The notes under the pieces were generated by a model. It made no database searches and had not been told where the DNA came from. It was given only the letters and a program-made list of their open reading frames with translations. A stretch of 64,000 bases of DNA, taken from positions 62,001 to 126,000 of the forward strand of contig NZ_JAKKFD010000041.1 of assembly GCF_022229005.1 (NCBI RefSeq), given 5' to 3'. A program made the translations under genes and the position numbers. Positions 51,149-58,288 of this stretch are shown here, piece after piece (the first letter of the stretch is position 1; every line of letters begins with the position of its first letter). This stretch comes from Micromonospora trifolii. Its GTDB lineage: Bacteria; Actinomycetota; Actinomycetes; Mycobacteriales; Micromonosporaceae.

Positions 51149-51433
51149 TCAGTCGAGCTGTGTGTCCGGAACCGTTCGGTCCTCGTCCGTGTCGCCGTCG
51201 GGGGAGCTGGCCAGCTCGATCCGGGGGGACCGGTCCGGCGGGAGGTGGGCGAAGTCGGCGATGACGACGACATCCACCTCACCGTCGATCATCGTCTGTT
51301 CGACGGTCTCCCAGGGGGCCCGCATGATTCCTGCGAATCGGTAGGAGTGTTCGCGAAGGTGGCTGAGACACCTCGCGACGGCGGGCTCCGACGGCTCGAT
51401 GTGGGCGGGGATCCAGATAACGGCGATTTCCAT
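51149..51433 (-). CDS. small protein resembling a resolvase N-terminal domain
   Basis: A 94-residue soluble protein. The pattern AVIWIPAH...CLSHLREHSYRFAGIMRAPW...GEVDVVVIADFAHLPPDRSPRIEL recalls the N-terminal domain of serine recombinases (strand, helix with Cys, then xDVVVVxxxDRL). The catalytic serine and arginine motif near the N-terminus is not present, and there is no DNA-binding part, so recombinase activity is not expected. It may be a domesticated single-domain derivative. ATG 51433 follows AGGAGAGG. It starts 13 bases after the proline-rich protein gene and is likely co-transcribed with it. Confidence 0.55.
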   Translation of the reverse strand: MEIAVIWIPAHIEPSEPAVARCLSHLREHSYRFAGIMRAPWETVEQTMIDGEVDVVVIADFAHLPPDRSPRIELASSPDGDTDEDRTVPDTQLD

Positions 51434-51446
51434 GAACCTCTCCTGA

Positions 51447-52220
51447 TCAACGTCGTGGACGCGAGTGGGTGATCAGGAGTTGCCGGGGTGGGGGAGGACC
51501 TCGCTCGACGGGACGGCTGGTCGCGCGCATGTCGACGGCGGTGACGGTGAGCCCTGGCCGCAGCGGCGAGGTGGGCGGCGAAGCTTCGGCTGTTGACGTG
51601 TGTGGATCAGCGCCGCCGGCGCCGACGCCGGTCGGTGCGGACGCGAGCGCCAGCACGAACGCGGGTGGCCCCGGCGTGGGGCGGGCGGGCGGGTTGGGCC
51701 GCTGTCCGGCGACGGGGGTCATCGTCGCCCGCGCCTGCTTCGCCGGCCGGCCATCGGACCTGACCTGGGCGCCGCTTCGGGTCACCGTCGCCGGCACTCG
51801 CGCCGACGGTGCCGGCGATGGCTGCGAGGCCACCCGTGCCTGTGCGGATGCCGAGACGCTTGGTGCGGGTGTGGCCTGCGGCGAGGACGCGGGGGTACGA
51901 GCCGGCGGACTGGGCGCGGCGGTGGAGGGGATGACCGACGGCGTCGGCAGCGGAACGGCCGACGGCAGGGGCAGCGGGTCCAGCGACGGTAGGGGCACGG
52001 GCACGGACACGACCGCCGTCGGCAGCGGCAGAGGGACTGTCAACTGCACCTCGACCACATCGGCCACCGAAACCTTGATGGCCTCCGGCGAGGTGGCGAC
52101 CTCCACCAGCGGGAGAAGCGGCGGCGACGGGGTGTCGGCGTGGGCGGGGTTGGCGCCCAGAGCCGCGCCGAGCGCCACCGCGCCGAGCGCCACCGGGGGG
52201 AGGCTGTGCCTCAGCCGCAT
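51447..52220 (-). CDS. exported proline/serine-rich hypothetical protein
   Basis: A 257-residue protein with a clear signal peptide (MRLRHSLPPVALGAVALGAALGANPAHA), a short region VEVATSPEAIKVSVADVVEVQLTV, then a long low-complexity tract rich in Pro, Ser, Ala and Thr with VPLPLPSLDPLPLPS-type repeats. No sorting signal or membrane anchor is present at the basic C-terminus. It may be wall-associated or an extended secreted protein. The opposite strand also has an open frame here, but it lacks a signal peptide and ribosome binding site and is judged a GC-bias artefact. Function unknown. Confidence 0.5.
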   Translation of the reverse strand: MRLRHSLPPVALGAVALGAALGANPAHADTPSPPLLPLVEVATSPEAIKVSVADVVEVQLTVPLPLPTAVVSVPVPLPSLDPLPLPSAVPLPTPSVIPSTAAPSPPARTPASSPQATPAPSVSASAQARVASQPSPAPSARVPATVTRSGAQVRSDGRPAKQARATMTPVAGQRPNPPARPTPGPPAFVLALASAPTGVGAGGADPHTSTAEASPPTSPLRPGLTVTAVDMRATSRPVERGPPPPRQLLITHSRPRR

Positions 52221-52339
52221 CAGACGGAGGCCGCCGGCAGTGGGGTCGCCAGGCCTACCCGGGCCGGCTCACCGGTTCGGTGCCGCCGGCCGAGCTGTTG
52301 CCCCTCGCGCCCTGCCGTTCCCTCCATGTGCGGGTTCTT

Positions 52340-52357
52340 GCCCCGGTGAACCGGGGC
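52340..52357 (-). terminator. hairpin downstream of the MFS gene
   Basis: GCCCCGGT (52340) and ACCGGGGC (52350) form an 8-bp stem 63 bases beyond the MFS stop. Small, but the only strong dyad in this 200-base gap. Confidence 0.4.
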
Positions 52358-52420
52358 CTACACCTTCTGTCGATATCTCCGGTGAGCGATGTGGACAGAG
52401 CGGAAGCGCACCTGGTCGGT

Positions 52421-53659
52421 TCACACCCGGGCCTCGCTGGGTGTCGGCGTGGGGTCCAGCGGCAGGTCACGCAGTCGGCGGATCGGCGTCGACAGGTAGA
52501 TGATCGGGGACAGCACTGTGAGCGCCCCGAAGATCAGCAGAGTGGTACGGGCGCCGAGTGGCCCGGCCAGGACGCCGGCGAGGAGGCCGCCGACCGGAAT
52601 GGCGCCCCAGGAGACGAACTTGACAGTGGCGATCACCCGGGACAGCAACTCCGGTGGGCTGGCAAGCATCCGGTACGTCCGGGTCGTCACGCTGAGCACC
52701 ACAGTGGAGCCGGCGAAGATGAGGTTCCCGGCGGTGAAGGCCAGAAACGCGGCGGTGCCGGTGCCCAACGGGATGATGAGCGCGCCGACCACACCGACGA
52801 AGGCCGCGATGATCAGGCCCCGTGCGGTGCCGAACCGGTCGGTGAAACGGGTCGTCAGCGCGGCGCCGATGAGCGTGCCGAGGCCGTCGGTGGCGACCAG
52901 CAGTCCGACCATGAGCGGCGATGCGTGCAGCTCACGTACCAGGTAGAACGGGATCAGGGCGAGCATGGCGCCGTTGACGAAGTTCGTCGCGGTGGCGTCC
53001 CACATGGCCGGTCCGATGATCGGGTGCCGGAGCACGAAGTGCCAGCCCTCGCGGATCATCGTGGTCATCGGCGGCCGCTCGGCCGGTCGCTGCACCCGCC
53101 GGGCCGGCAGGGTGCGCAGCAGAGTGGCGGAGAGCAGGTAGCTGACGGCATCCACGAACAGCGTCGGCACCGCACCCAGCACCTGCACCGCGAGACCTCC
53201 CAGGGATGGCCCGCCCAGCGCGGTGGCGGCGTGCGTGCCGGAGGTGAGGCTGTTGCGGGCCTGCAACTGCGCGGCCGGCACGATCTCCGGCAGGAAGGTC
53301 TGGTTCGCCACGTCGAACAGCACGTTGGCGAAGCTCACCACCAGGGCGACAGCGATCAGTTGAGCCACCGTCAGCATGTCGAACCACCAGGCCAGCGGGA
53401 CCGACGCGACGGCGAGGGCCCGGACCAGGTCCAGGGCGACCTGCATGCCGCGCAGCGGCAGGCGCTGCACGATCACGCCCGCCGGCAGGCTGATCAGAAG
53501 GTACGCCAGATAGCCCGCCGCCGTGACCAGGCCCATCTCGAAGGCCGACGCGTGGAGCACTGTCAGCGCGGTCAGCGGTAGGGCCAGCGCGCCGACCGCC
53601 GAGCCGAGTTGGCTGGTCGTGCCGGCGGCCCACCACCGCCAGAACACAGTAAGTCTCAT
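52421..53659 (-). CDS. MFS transporter, probable drug/metabolite exporter
   Basis: A 412-residue major facilitator with 12 predicted helices. It is of the MFS_3 (EntS-like) type seen in actinomycetes: FWRWWAAGTTSQLGSAVGALALP at the start, NVLFDVANQTFLPEIVPAAQLQARNSL in the middle and GPSLGGLAVQVLG, a motif-C-like glycine pattern. It probably exports a drug or secondary metabolite; substrate unknown. ATG 53659 is preferred over GTG 53671: a TATAGT hexamer ends about 10 bases before it, so the message may be nearly leaderless. An imperfect dyad overlaps this promoter. The AlkD-like gene lies 46 bases upstream on the same strand. Confidence 0.82.
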   Translation of the reverse strand: MRLTVFWRWWAAGTTSQLGSAVGALALPLTALTVLHASAFEMGLVTAAGYLAYLLISLPAGVIVQRLPLRGMQVALDLVRALAVASVPLAWWFDMLTVAQLIAVALVVSFANVLFDVANQTFLPEIVPAAQLQARNSLTSGTHAATALGGPSLGGLAVQVLGAVPTLFVDAVSYLLSATLLRTLPARRVQRPAERPPMTTMIREGWHFVLRHPIIGPAMWDATATNFVNGAMLALIPFYLVRELHASPLMVGLLVATDGLGTLIGAALTTRFTDRFGTARGLIIAAFVGVVGALIIPLGTGTAAFLAFTAGNLIFAGSTVVLSVTTRTYRMLASPPELLSRVIATVKFVSWGAIPVGGLLAGVLAGPLGARTTLLIFGALTVLSPIIYLSTPIRRLRDLPLDPTPTPSEARV

Positions 53660-53675
53660 AATGGAACTCACTATA
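53654..53675 (-). promoter_or_regulatory. promoter with imperfect dyad for the MFS gene
   Basis: On the minus strand, ATAGTG-AGTTC-CATTAT is an inverted repeat with one mismatch per arm. It overlaps a TATAGT -10-like hexamer and reaches the start codon, a typical place for a TetR- or MarR-type repressor. No regulator gene is adjacent. Confidence 0.35.
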
Positions 53676-53716
53676 GGGGCGCGCGGGAGACGACGTCGAC
53701 CCCGCAGACGCGCTGC

Positions 53717-54382
53717 CTATCCCGCTCGGCGCACCATCTCGCTGATCCAGGTGGGCGCGAACGGCGACGTGCAGCCGGGGGAGGTGGGGTAGTCCTTGAG
53801 CACCTCCAGGCGTTCACCGATGCCGATCGCCCGTTCGCGGTGCTCGGCGTGCTCGATGCCGATCTGCGCCAGGCAGTGGTTCATCGCCCACTGCAGGCGA
53901 TCCGGCGCGTCCTTCATCTCGGTCTCGATGACACCGAGCAGCCCCGGGAGGTCCAGACTCTCGGGTTTCTTCGTCACACGCTCGGTGGTCAGCGCCCAGC
54001 CGGCACTCGCGACCACGGGATCCGGGTCGGCGAACCAGGCCAGTCGCAGCTCTTCGGAGTGCGGGCTCTTCTTCACCACGTAGTTCAGGAGCCAGTCGTG
54101 CACCTTCGGGGTGCGCGCCTCGCGCACCATGACGTCCAACTCGTTCCGCTCGAACGCCCTGGGACGGCAGATGAGGATCGCCAGCAGCCGCGCCGAGGCA
54201 TCGCCCGTCGCCCAGAGTTGGCGCGCGAGATCCTGCTGCGTCTTGAGCCGCTTCGCGAGCGCCCGAAGCGCGCCGAGGTGCACACCATGATCGTCACCGT
54301 GTCTGGCGTTCACCTCCCGCGCCTTCGGGTCCTCCAGCTCGGCCAGTTCGGCCGTCACCTCGGCCAGCGTCGTCGTAGCCAC
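53717..54382 (-). CDS. DNA alkylation repair (AlkD-like) HEAT-repeat protein
   Basis: A 221-residue all-helical protein of the AlkD/AlkC-related family. It has REVNARHGDDHGVHLGALRALAKRL near the N-terminus, then LARQLWATGDASARLLAILICRP, VHDWLLNYVVKKSPHSEELRLAWFADPDPVVASAGWAL and the C-terminal helices. In AlkD the HEAT-like solenoid cradles DNA and removes N3/N7-alkylated bases without flipping. Whether the catalytic Trp/Asp are retained cannot be judged by eye. The start is GTG 54382, five bases after AGGAGG. Divergent from an alpha/beta-hydrolase gene with 109 bases between. Confidence 0.75.
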   Translation of the reverse strand: MATTTLAEVTAELAELEDPKAREVNARHGDDHGVHLGALRALAKRLKTQQDLARQLWATGDASARLLAILICRPRAFERNELDVMVREARTPKVHDWLLNYVVKKSPHSEELRLAWFADPDPVVASAGWALTTERVTKKPESLDLPGLLGVIETEMKDAPDRLQWAMNHCLAQIGIEHAEHRERAIGIGERLEVLKDYPTSPGCTSPFAPTWISEMVRRAG

Positions 54383-54491
54383 CGCAACCTCCTGCTCGTC
54401 GGGTCGGACGTTTCACACGCGCGTAACGGGTATCCAGGCGTACCAGTGCGACCGGCGGTGAACAGCTTCACGGAGTGAGGGGGCACCTGTC

Positions 54492-55205
54492 ATGCCAGAT
54501 CCACAGCCCACCATCGTGCTCGTGCACGGCGCGTTCGCCGAGTCGGCGAGTTGGAACGGTGTCCTTGAGCGGCTGGGCGCCGCGTACGACTCGGTGGCCG
54601 TCGCGAACCCGCTGCGGAGCGTCGCGGGCGACGCCGCGTACGTGCAGGACGTCGTGCGTGGGATCGGCGGTCCGGTCGTCCTCGTCGGCCACTCGTACGG
54701 CGGCATGGTGATCACGCAGGCCGCAGCTGGCGACACCTCGGTGCGGGCCCTCGTGTACGTCAACGCCTTCGCCCCGGACACCGGCGAGTCGGCGATGACG
54801 CTGTCCGCGAAGTTCCCCGGCAGCACGCTCGCCGACACCCTGGTGCAGTACCCGGTGTCGACCGGCGGGAACGAGGTGGCGATCGGCCAGGACCAGTACC
54901 ACGCGCAGTTCTGCGCGGACTCGTCGGACGACGTGGCCGCGCTGATGGCCCGGACCCAGCGGCCGATCACCGAACAGGGCCTGGCCGACAAGCTCACCGG
55001 CGACCCCGCCTGGCGGTCGCTGCCCAGTTGGTTCGTCTTCGGGGACGAGGACAAGAACATCCCCGCCGAGGTGCACCGTTTCATGGCCGAGCGGGCCAAA
55101 CCCCGGGGGCAGCGCGAGGTCGTCGGCGGCTCGCACGCGATGACGGTGGCCCGTCCGGGCGAGGTCGCCGAGACGATCATCGAGGCGGTTCGGGGCGTGA
55201 GCTGA
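54492..55205 (+). CDS. alpha/beta-hydrolase (esterase/haloperoxidase-like)
   Basis: A 237-residue cytosolic hydrolase: oxyanion HG in IVLVHGAFAESASWNGVL, nucleophile S68 in VVLVGHSYGGMVI, acid in WFVFGDEDKNIP and catalytic His in VVGGSHAMTVARP. It belongs to the group annotated as alpha/beta-hydrolases similar to signal-peptide-bearing esterases of Streptomyces, but without a signal. Natural substrate unknown. The ATG follows GAGGGGG. Single gene ended by a terminator shared with the convergent esterase gene. Confidence 0.82.
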   Translation: MPDPQPTIVLVHGAFAESASWNGVLERLGAAYDSVAVANPLRSVAGDAAYVQDVVRGIGGPVVLVGHSYGGMVITQAAAGDTSVRALVYVNAFAPDTGESAMTLSAKFPGSTLADTLVQYPVSTGGNEVAIGQDQYHAQFCADSSDDVAALMARTQRPITEQGLADKLTGDPAWRSLPSWFVFGDEDKNIPAEVHRFMAERAKPRGQREVVGGSHAMTVARPGEVAETIIEAVRGVS

Positions 55206-55226
55206 CGGTCCGGACGGACAGCAGGC

Positions 55227-55259
55227 GGTGGGCCGACGACGAGAGGTCGTCGGCCCACC
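55227..55259. terminator. bidirectional terminator between hydrolase genes
   Basis: A perfect 14-bp stem (55227-55240 with 55246-55259) and a GAGAG loop lie between convergent stops at 55205 and 55272. Confidence 0.8.
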
Positions 55260-55271
55260 CCTGCCTGTTGG

Positions 55272-57155
55272 TCAGCGAACCCGCAGCTGCTGGTGGACCG
55301 CTGCGGTGGGGGCGTGGACCCTGTCACCCGAGTAGGCGACGTGCACCGGGTACACCCCGGCGGGCAGACCGTCGGTCGGCAGTTCGACGACGGCCGCGCC
55401 ACTACGGAGCGGCGCCACCCGGGTGGTGCCGCCGAAGGTGACGGCGACCTCGCCGGTCACCTTCGGCGCCTTGCGGTGCGGAGACTGAGCCCGTACGTCG
55501 ACTGTCAGGGTGAACGTGCCACCGCTGACGACCGAGGCCGGCGTGGCCTTCGCCTTCACCGCGACCCGGGCCGGGCCCGCAGGCGTCAGGGTGACCCGGG
55601 CCGAGCGTGACATGGCCGGATCGACCACCGACGTCGCCACGACGGTGAGCGCCGACGCGGTCTCCGCGGCGGCGACCGAGAGCAGACCCTCCGCGGAGAT
55701 GGTGGTTTCGGTGGAGGTCGCTCCCTGGACCGTCCACGTCACCGCCGGGCTCACACCCTCGTTTGTCGTCACCTGGGCGGTGAACTGCCTGGCCCAGTTC
55801 CACCCCTTCGTCAGGTTCACCGTCGCTGGCGTCACCGACACGGAGTCGACCCCCGACCACAGGTGGTCCCGGGCGAAGATCGTGAACAGTTGCCCCGCCG
55901 TCATTCCGTCGTGCGCGCCGGGGACCTGGGTCGTCGCGGCGGCGTATCCCCGGGCCCGGAAGTTGTCAGCGATGGCGTTCTGGGCGTTGAGGTTGCCCTC
56001 GAAGATGCCATTGCCGAGGAAGACGGAGAGGTCGTCGTCCCCGACCGCGTTCGCGATGGTGTCGTAGTCCTGGGTGGTGAGCGACGGATTGCCGGAGAAG
56101 TGTCCGTAGAACCCGAAGGTGCTCGGGTAGTTCTTGATGACGACACCGCCGGTCATCCCGCCGTACGAGAACCCGGCGTAGGCGCGTCCGGAGCGCTCGG
56201 TCGAGACGTTGTAGCTGCCCTCGATGAGGGGAAGGATCGTCCGGACCAGGTTGTTGGCCGCGTTGGTCTGGTTGTAGGACCCGAAGCCGAGGCTGGTGCC
56301 CGTGAAGTGGTTGCCCATGGTCACGACAATTGTCGGCTCGATCTCACCCCTGGCCGTCATGTTGTCCAGGATGTTCGGGACGTTCGCGGGGACCATGAAG
56401 TCGGTCTCGTCGCCGAAGATGCCGTGGGCGAGATACGCGACCTTGTACGGCTGCGCCCGGTTGGCGTCGTAGTTGGCCGGCAGGTAGACGCCGAGGTAGT
56501 GGCCGCTGTCGCCCAGGATCGTGGTGTACGGGACGTACCTGACGGTTCCTCGCCTCGCCCGGTCGGTCACCGGCAACTCGTATTCCGCACGTGCCTTCAG
56601 CACCGGGTCGTTCTGCTTCTTGGCGTACGGCACGTGCACGGCGTCGAGCACGTCGTTGTTCCGGACCCGGAACGAGGACTCGCCCGGCGGCCGAGGGTTC
56701 GTCGAGGCGGGGTCCCAGATGCGCTTGTTCTCCCAGCCCTGGGTCGGGTCCCAGACCCGGTACCAGTAACTGAGACCTCCGGCGTGCAGCGGGAGCGAGA
56801 CCGACCAGTTCCCCTTCGGGTCCCGGGTCATGTCCCGGAGGAACTCGGTGCCGCCCGCGTGGTAGCGCCCCGGTCGCCACTCTTCCGGCTGGTAGCGGGT
56901 GGTGCCGGTGGCGACGTCGAGCAGGGTCAGATCCCCGGCGAGGCGGACCTGGGTGGCGTGCGGATTGCGGTAGGTGAACGTGACTGTGTAACCGGTCGGT
57001 GAGTTGCGGTCCGCCTTGACCGTCGCACCCGGTACGGGGGCGGGCCTGCCGGCGGCGGCGGCCGGCGCGGGGACGACGGCCCCGGCACCGAGTGCCGTGA
57101 GCGCCAGGATCGAGATCGCAAGCCGGAGCCTGCGTCTTCCGGTCGTTTCCCTCAT
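55272..57155 (-). CDS. secreted esterase D/feruloyl esterase-like protein with Ig-type domains
   Basis: Exported 627-residue protein. Signal peptide about 1-35. A CBM48-like N-terminal sandwich (about 40-165; LPLHAGGLSYWYRVWDPTQGW) precedes an esterase domain (about 180-430): YKVAYLAHGIFGDETDF, nucleophile S330 in AYAGFSYGGMTGG, and His in VPGAHDGMTAGQLF. This is the layout of feruloyl/acetyl xylan esterases. C-terminal to it are a bacterial Ig2-like domain (VTPATVNLTKGWNWARQF) and a further Ig-like module. It may de-esterify hemicellulose, but no xylanase is adjacent here. ATG follows GAGGAG. A dyad lies upstream at 57227. Confidence 0.78.
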   Translation of the reverse strand: MRETTGRRRLRLAISILALTALGAGAVVPAPAAAAGRPAPVPGATVKADRNSPTGYTVTFTYRNPHATQVRLAGDLTLLDVATGTTRYQPEEWRPGRYHAGGTEFLRDMTRDPKGNWSVSLPLHAGGLSYWYRVWDPTQGWENKRIWDPASTNPRPPGESSFRVRNNDVLDAVHVPYAKKQNDPVLKARAEYELPVTDRARRGTVRYVPYTTILGDSGHYLGVYLPANYDANRAQPYKVAYLAHGIFGDETDFMVPANVPNILDNMTARGEIEPTIVVTMGNHFTGTSLGFGSYNQTNAANNLVRTILPLIEGSYNVSTERSGRAYAGFSYGGMTGGVVIKNYPSTFGFYGHFSGNPSLTTQDYDTIANAVGDDDLSVFLGNGIFEGNLNAQNAIADNFRARGYAAATTQVPGAHDGMTAGQLFTIFARDHLWSGVDSVSVTPATVNLTKGWNWARQFTAQVTTNEGVSPAVTWTVQGATSTETTISAEGLLSVAAAETASALTVVATSVVDPAMSRSARVTLTPAGPARVAVKAKATPASVVSGGTFTLTVDVRAQSPHRKAPKVTGEVAVTFGGTTRVAPLRSGAAVVELPTDGLPAGVYPVHVAYSGDRVHAPTAAVHQQLRVR

Positions 57156-57226
57156 GCGCGAAGACTCCTCTGTGGTCGCTCGTCGCGGTCTGGTCCGGGC
57201 ACTGGAAGTTGAGGGCCTCGATGGTC

Positions 57227-57242
57227 GCTAAATCGAATTAGC
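57227..57242. promoter_or_regulatory. CG-centred palindrome upstream of the secreted esterase gene
   Basis: GCTAAATCGAATTAGC is an inverted repeat (14 of 16 positions) centred on CG, of LacI-type geometry, about 72 bases upstream of the start at 57155 in a locally AT-rich patch. Confidence 0.5.
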
Positions 57243-57379
57243 ATCGGGAGTGTCGCTGGCTACACCTTTCGATGTCAAGGGTGCCCGCGGCCGAGGCCGG
57301 CCAGCGCCTCGATGGGTGCGCTGCCCGCAGCCCGCGGGTTTTCCCAGCTGAGAGCCGCCCGGGTGGCAAGGTGATGGCC

Positions 57380-57772
57380 ATGGACAGGAAGCACGTCGAG
57401 GATTGGCTGGCGACCTACGAGCGGCTCTGGCGGACCCCGGGCACTGACGCGCTGGTCACGCTCTTCACCGAGGATGCGAGCTATCAGCAGGGGCCGTACT
57501 GGACGCCGGTCGTCGGCCTGCCGGCCATCGCCCAGATGTGGGAGAAGCAGCGCAAGGGCCCCGACGAGGTGTTCCAGTTGACCACGGACATCGTCGCGGT
57601 CGAGGGTGACACCGCCGTGTCGCGCCAGGAGGTCCGTTACGGCGACCCGGTCGACCAGGAGTACCGCGACCTGTGGGTCATGCGGTTCGCCGACGACGGA
57701 CGGTGCCGCTCATTCGAGGAGTGGCCGTTCTGGCCGGGACAGCAGCCCGCCGACCCCCCGGACGGGTCGTGA
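57380..57772 (+). CDS. SnoaL-like (NTF2-fold) protein
   Basis: A 130-residue protein with the cone-shaped NTF2/SnoaL fold: VEDWLATYERLWRTPGTDALVTLFTEDASYQQGPYWTPVVGLPAIAQMW at the start and DLWVMRFADDGRCRSFEEWPFWPGQ at the end. Members are polyketide cyclases, isomerases or simple binding proteins; there is no polyketide cluster here. The frame is open from 57272; ATG 57380 (AAGG 8 bases upstream) or ATG 57374 fit the domain start. The following CMD gene begins 55 bases downstream, so the two are probably co-transcribed. Confidence 0.75.
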   Translation: MDRKHVEDWLATYERLWRTPGTDALVTLFTEDASYQQGPYWTPVVGLPAIAQMWEKQRKGPDEVFQLTTDIVAVEGDTAVSRQEVRYGDPVDQEYRDLWVMRFADDGRCRSFEEWPFWPGQQPADPPDGS

Positions 57773-57827
57773 CCCGAGGAACCCGCCGACGAGACAGCTG
57801 CTCCGAGTGACCCACCAAGGAGAACCG

Positions 57828-58160
57828 ATGGCCGAGAAGAAGGAACCGTCCAACGCGCAGAAGATGTTCGGTGGCTTCGCGCCCACTCTCGTCGACTACA
57901 CCGACAACGTGTTGTTCGGGCAGGTCTGGGAGCGCACCGAGCTGACGAAGCGGGACCGAAGCCTGGTCACCGTCGCGGCCCTGACGGGCAGCGGCAACAC
58001 CGAACAGCTCGCGTTCCACCTCGCCTTCGCCAAGCGCAACGGCCTCACCGAGGCCGAACTGATCGAGGCGATCACCCACCTGGCCTTCTACACCGGCTGG
58101 CCCAGGGCGGTGTCCGCGATGACCGTGGCCAAGCAGGTCTTCGCCGATCAGGAGGATTGA
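57828..58160 (+). CDS. carboxymuconolactone decarboxylase family protein
   Basis: A 110-residue all-helical CMD-fold protein: FGQVWERTELTKRDRSLVTVAAL is the CMD hallmark, then EQLAFHLAFAKRNGLTEAELIEAITHLAFYTGWPRAVSAM. The CxxC pair of AhpD-type peroxidase members is absent, so this is closer to the gamma-CMD-like group of unknown activity. Start ATG 57828 follows AAGGAG. It follows the SnoaL-like gene and is likely in one operon with it. Confidence 0.8.
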   Translation: MAEKKEPSNAQKMFGGFAPTLVDYTDNVLFGQVWERTELTKRDRSLVTVAALTGSGNTEQLAFHLAFAKRNGLTEAELIEAITHLAFYTGWPRAVSAMTVAKQVFADQED

Positions 58161-58188
58161 CCCACCCCCGCATCGCCAAGCGAGCGGC

Positions 58189-58268
58189 GACGCCCCAGCC
58201 ACCGCGGTAGGAGACCTGACCGACACGTCGTCGGACCGGTCGCACTACCTACCGTGAGCTGGGGCGTC
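58189..58268. terminator. long nested inverted repeat between convergent genes
   Basis: Outer arms GACGCCCCAGC (58189-58199) and GCTGGGGCGTC (58258-58268), then an inner pair CGGTAGG/CCTACCG (58205-58211 with 58248-58254), then a small central dyad (58220-58234). It is unusually elaborate for a terminator. Confidence 0.5.
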
Positions 58269-58288
58269 ACCGTGGCGACGTCGAACCG

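Noticed and set aside
51469..52503. Plus-strand Gly/Ala-rich frame opposite the proline-rich protein
   Set aside because: No start signal and no signal peptide; the minus-strand product has a convincing export signal. Some doubt remains because both strands are low-complexity.
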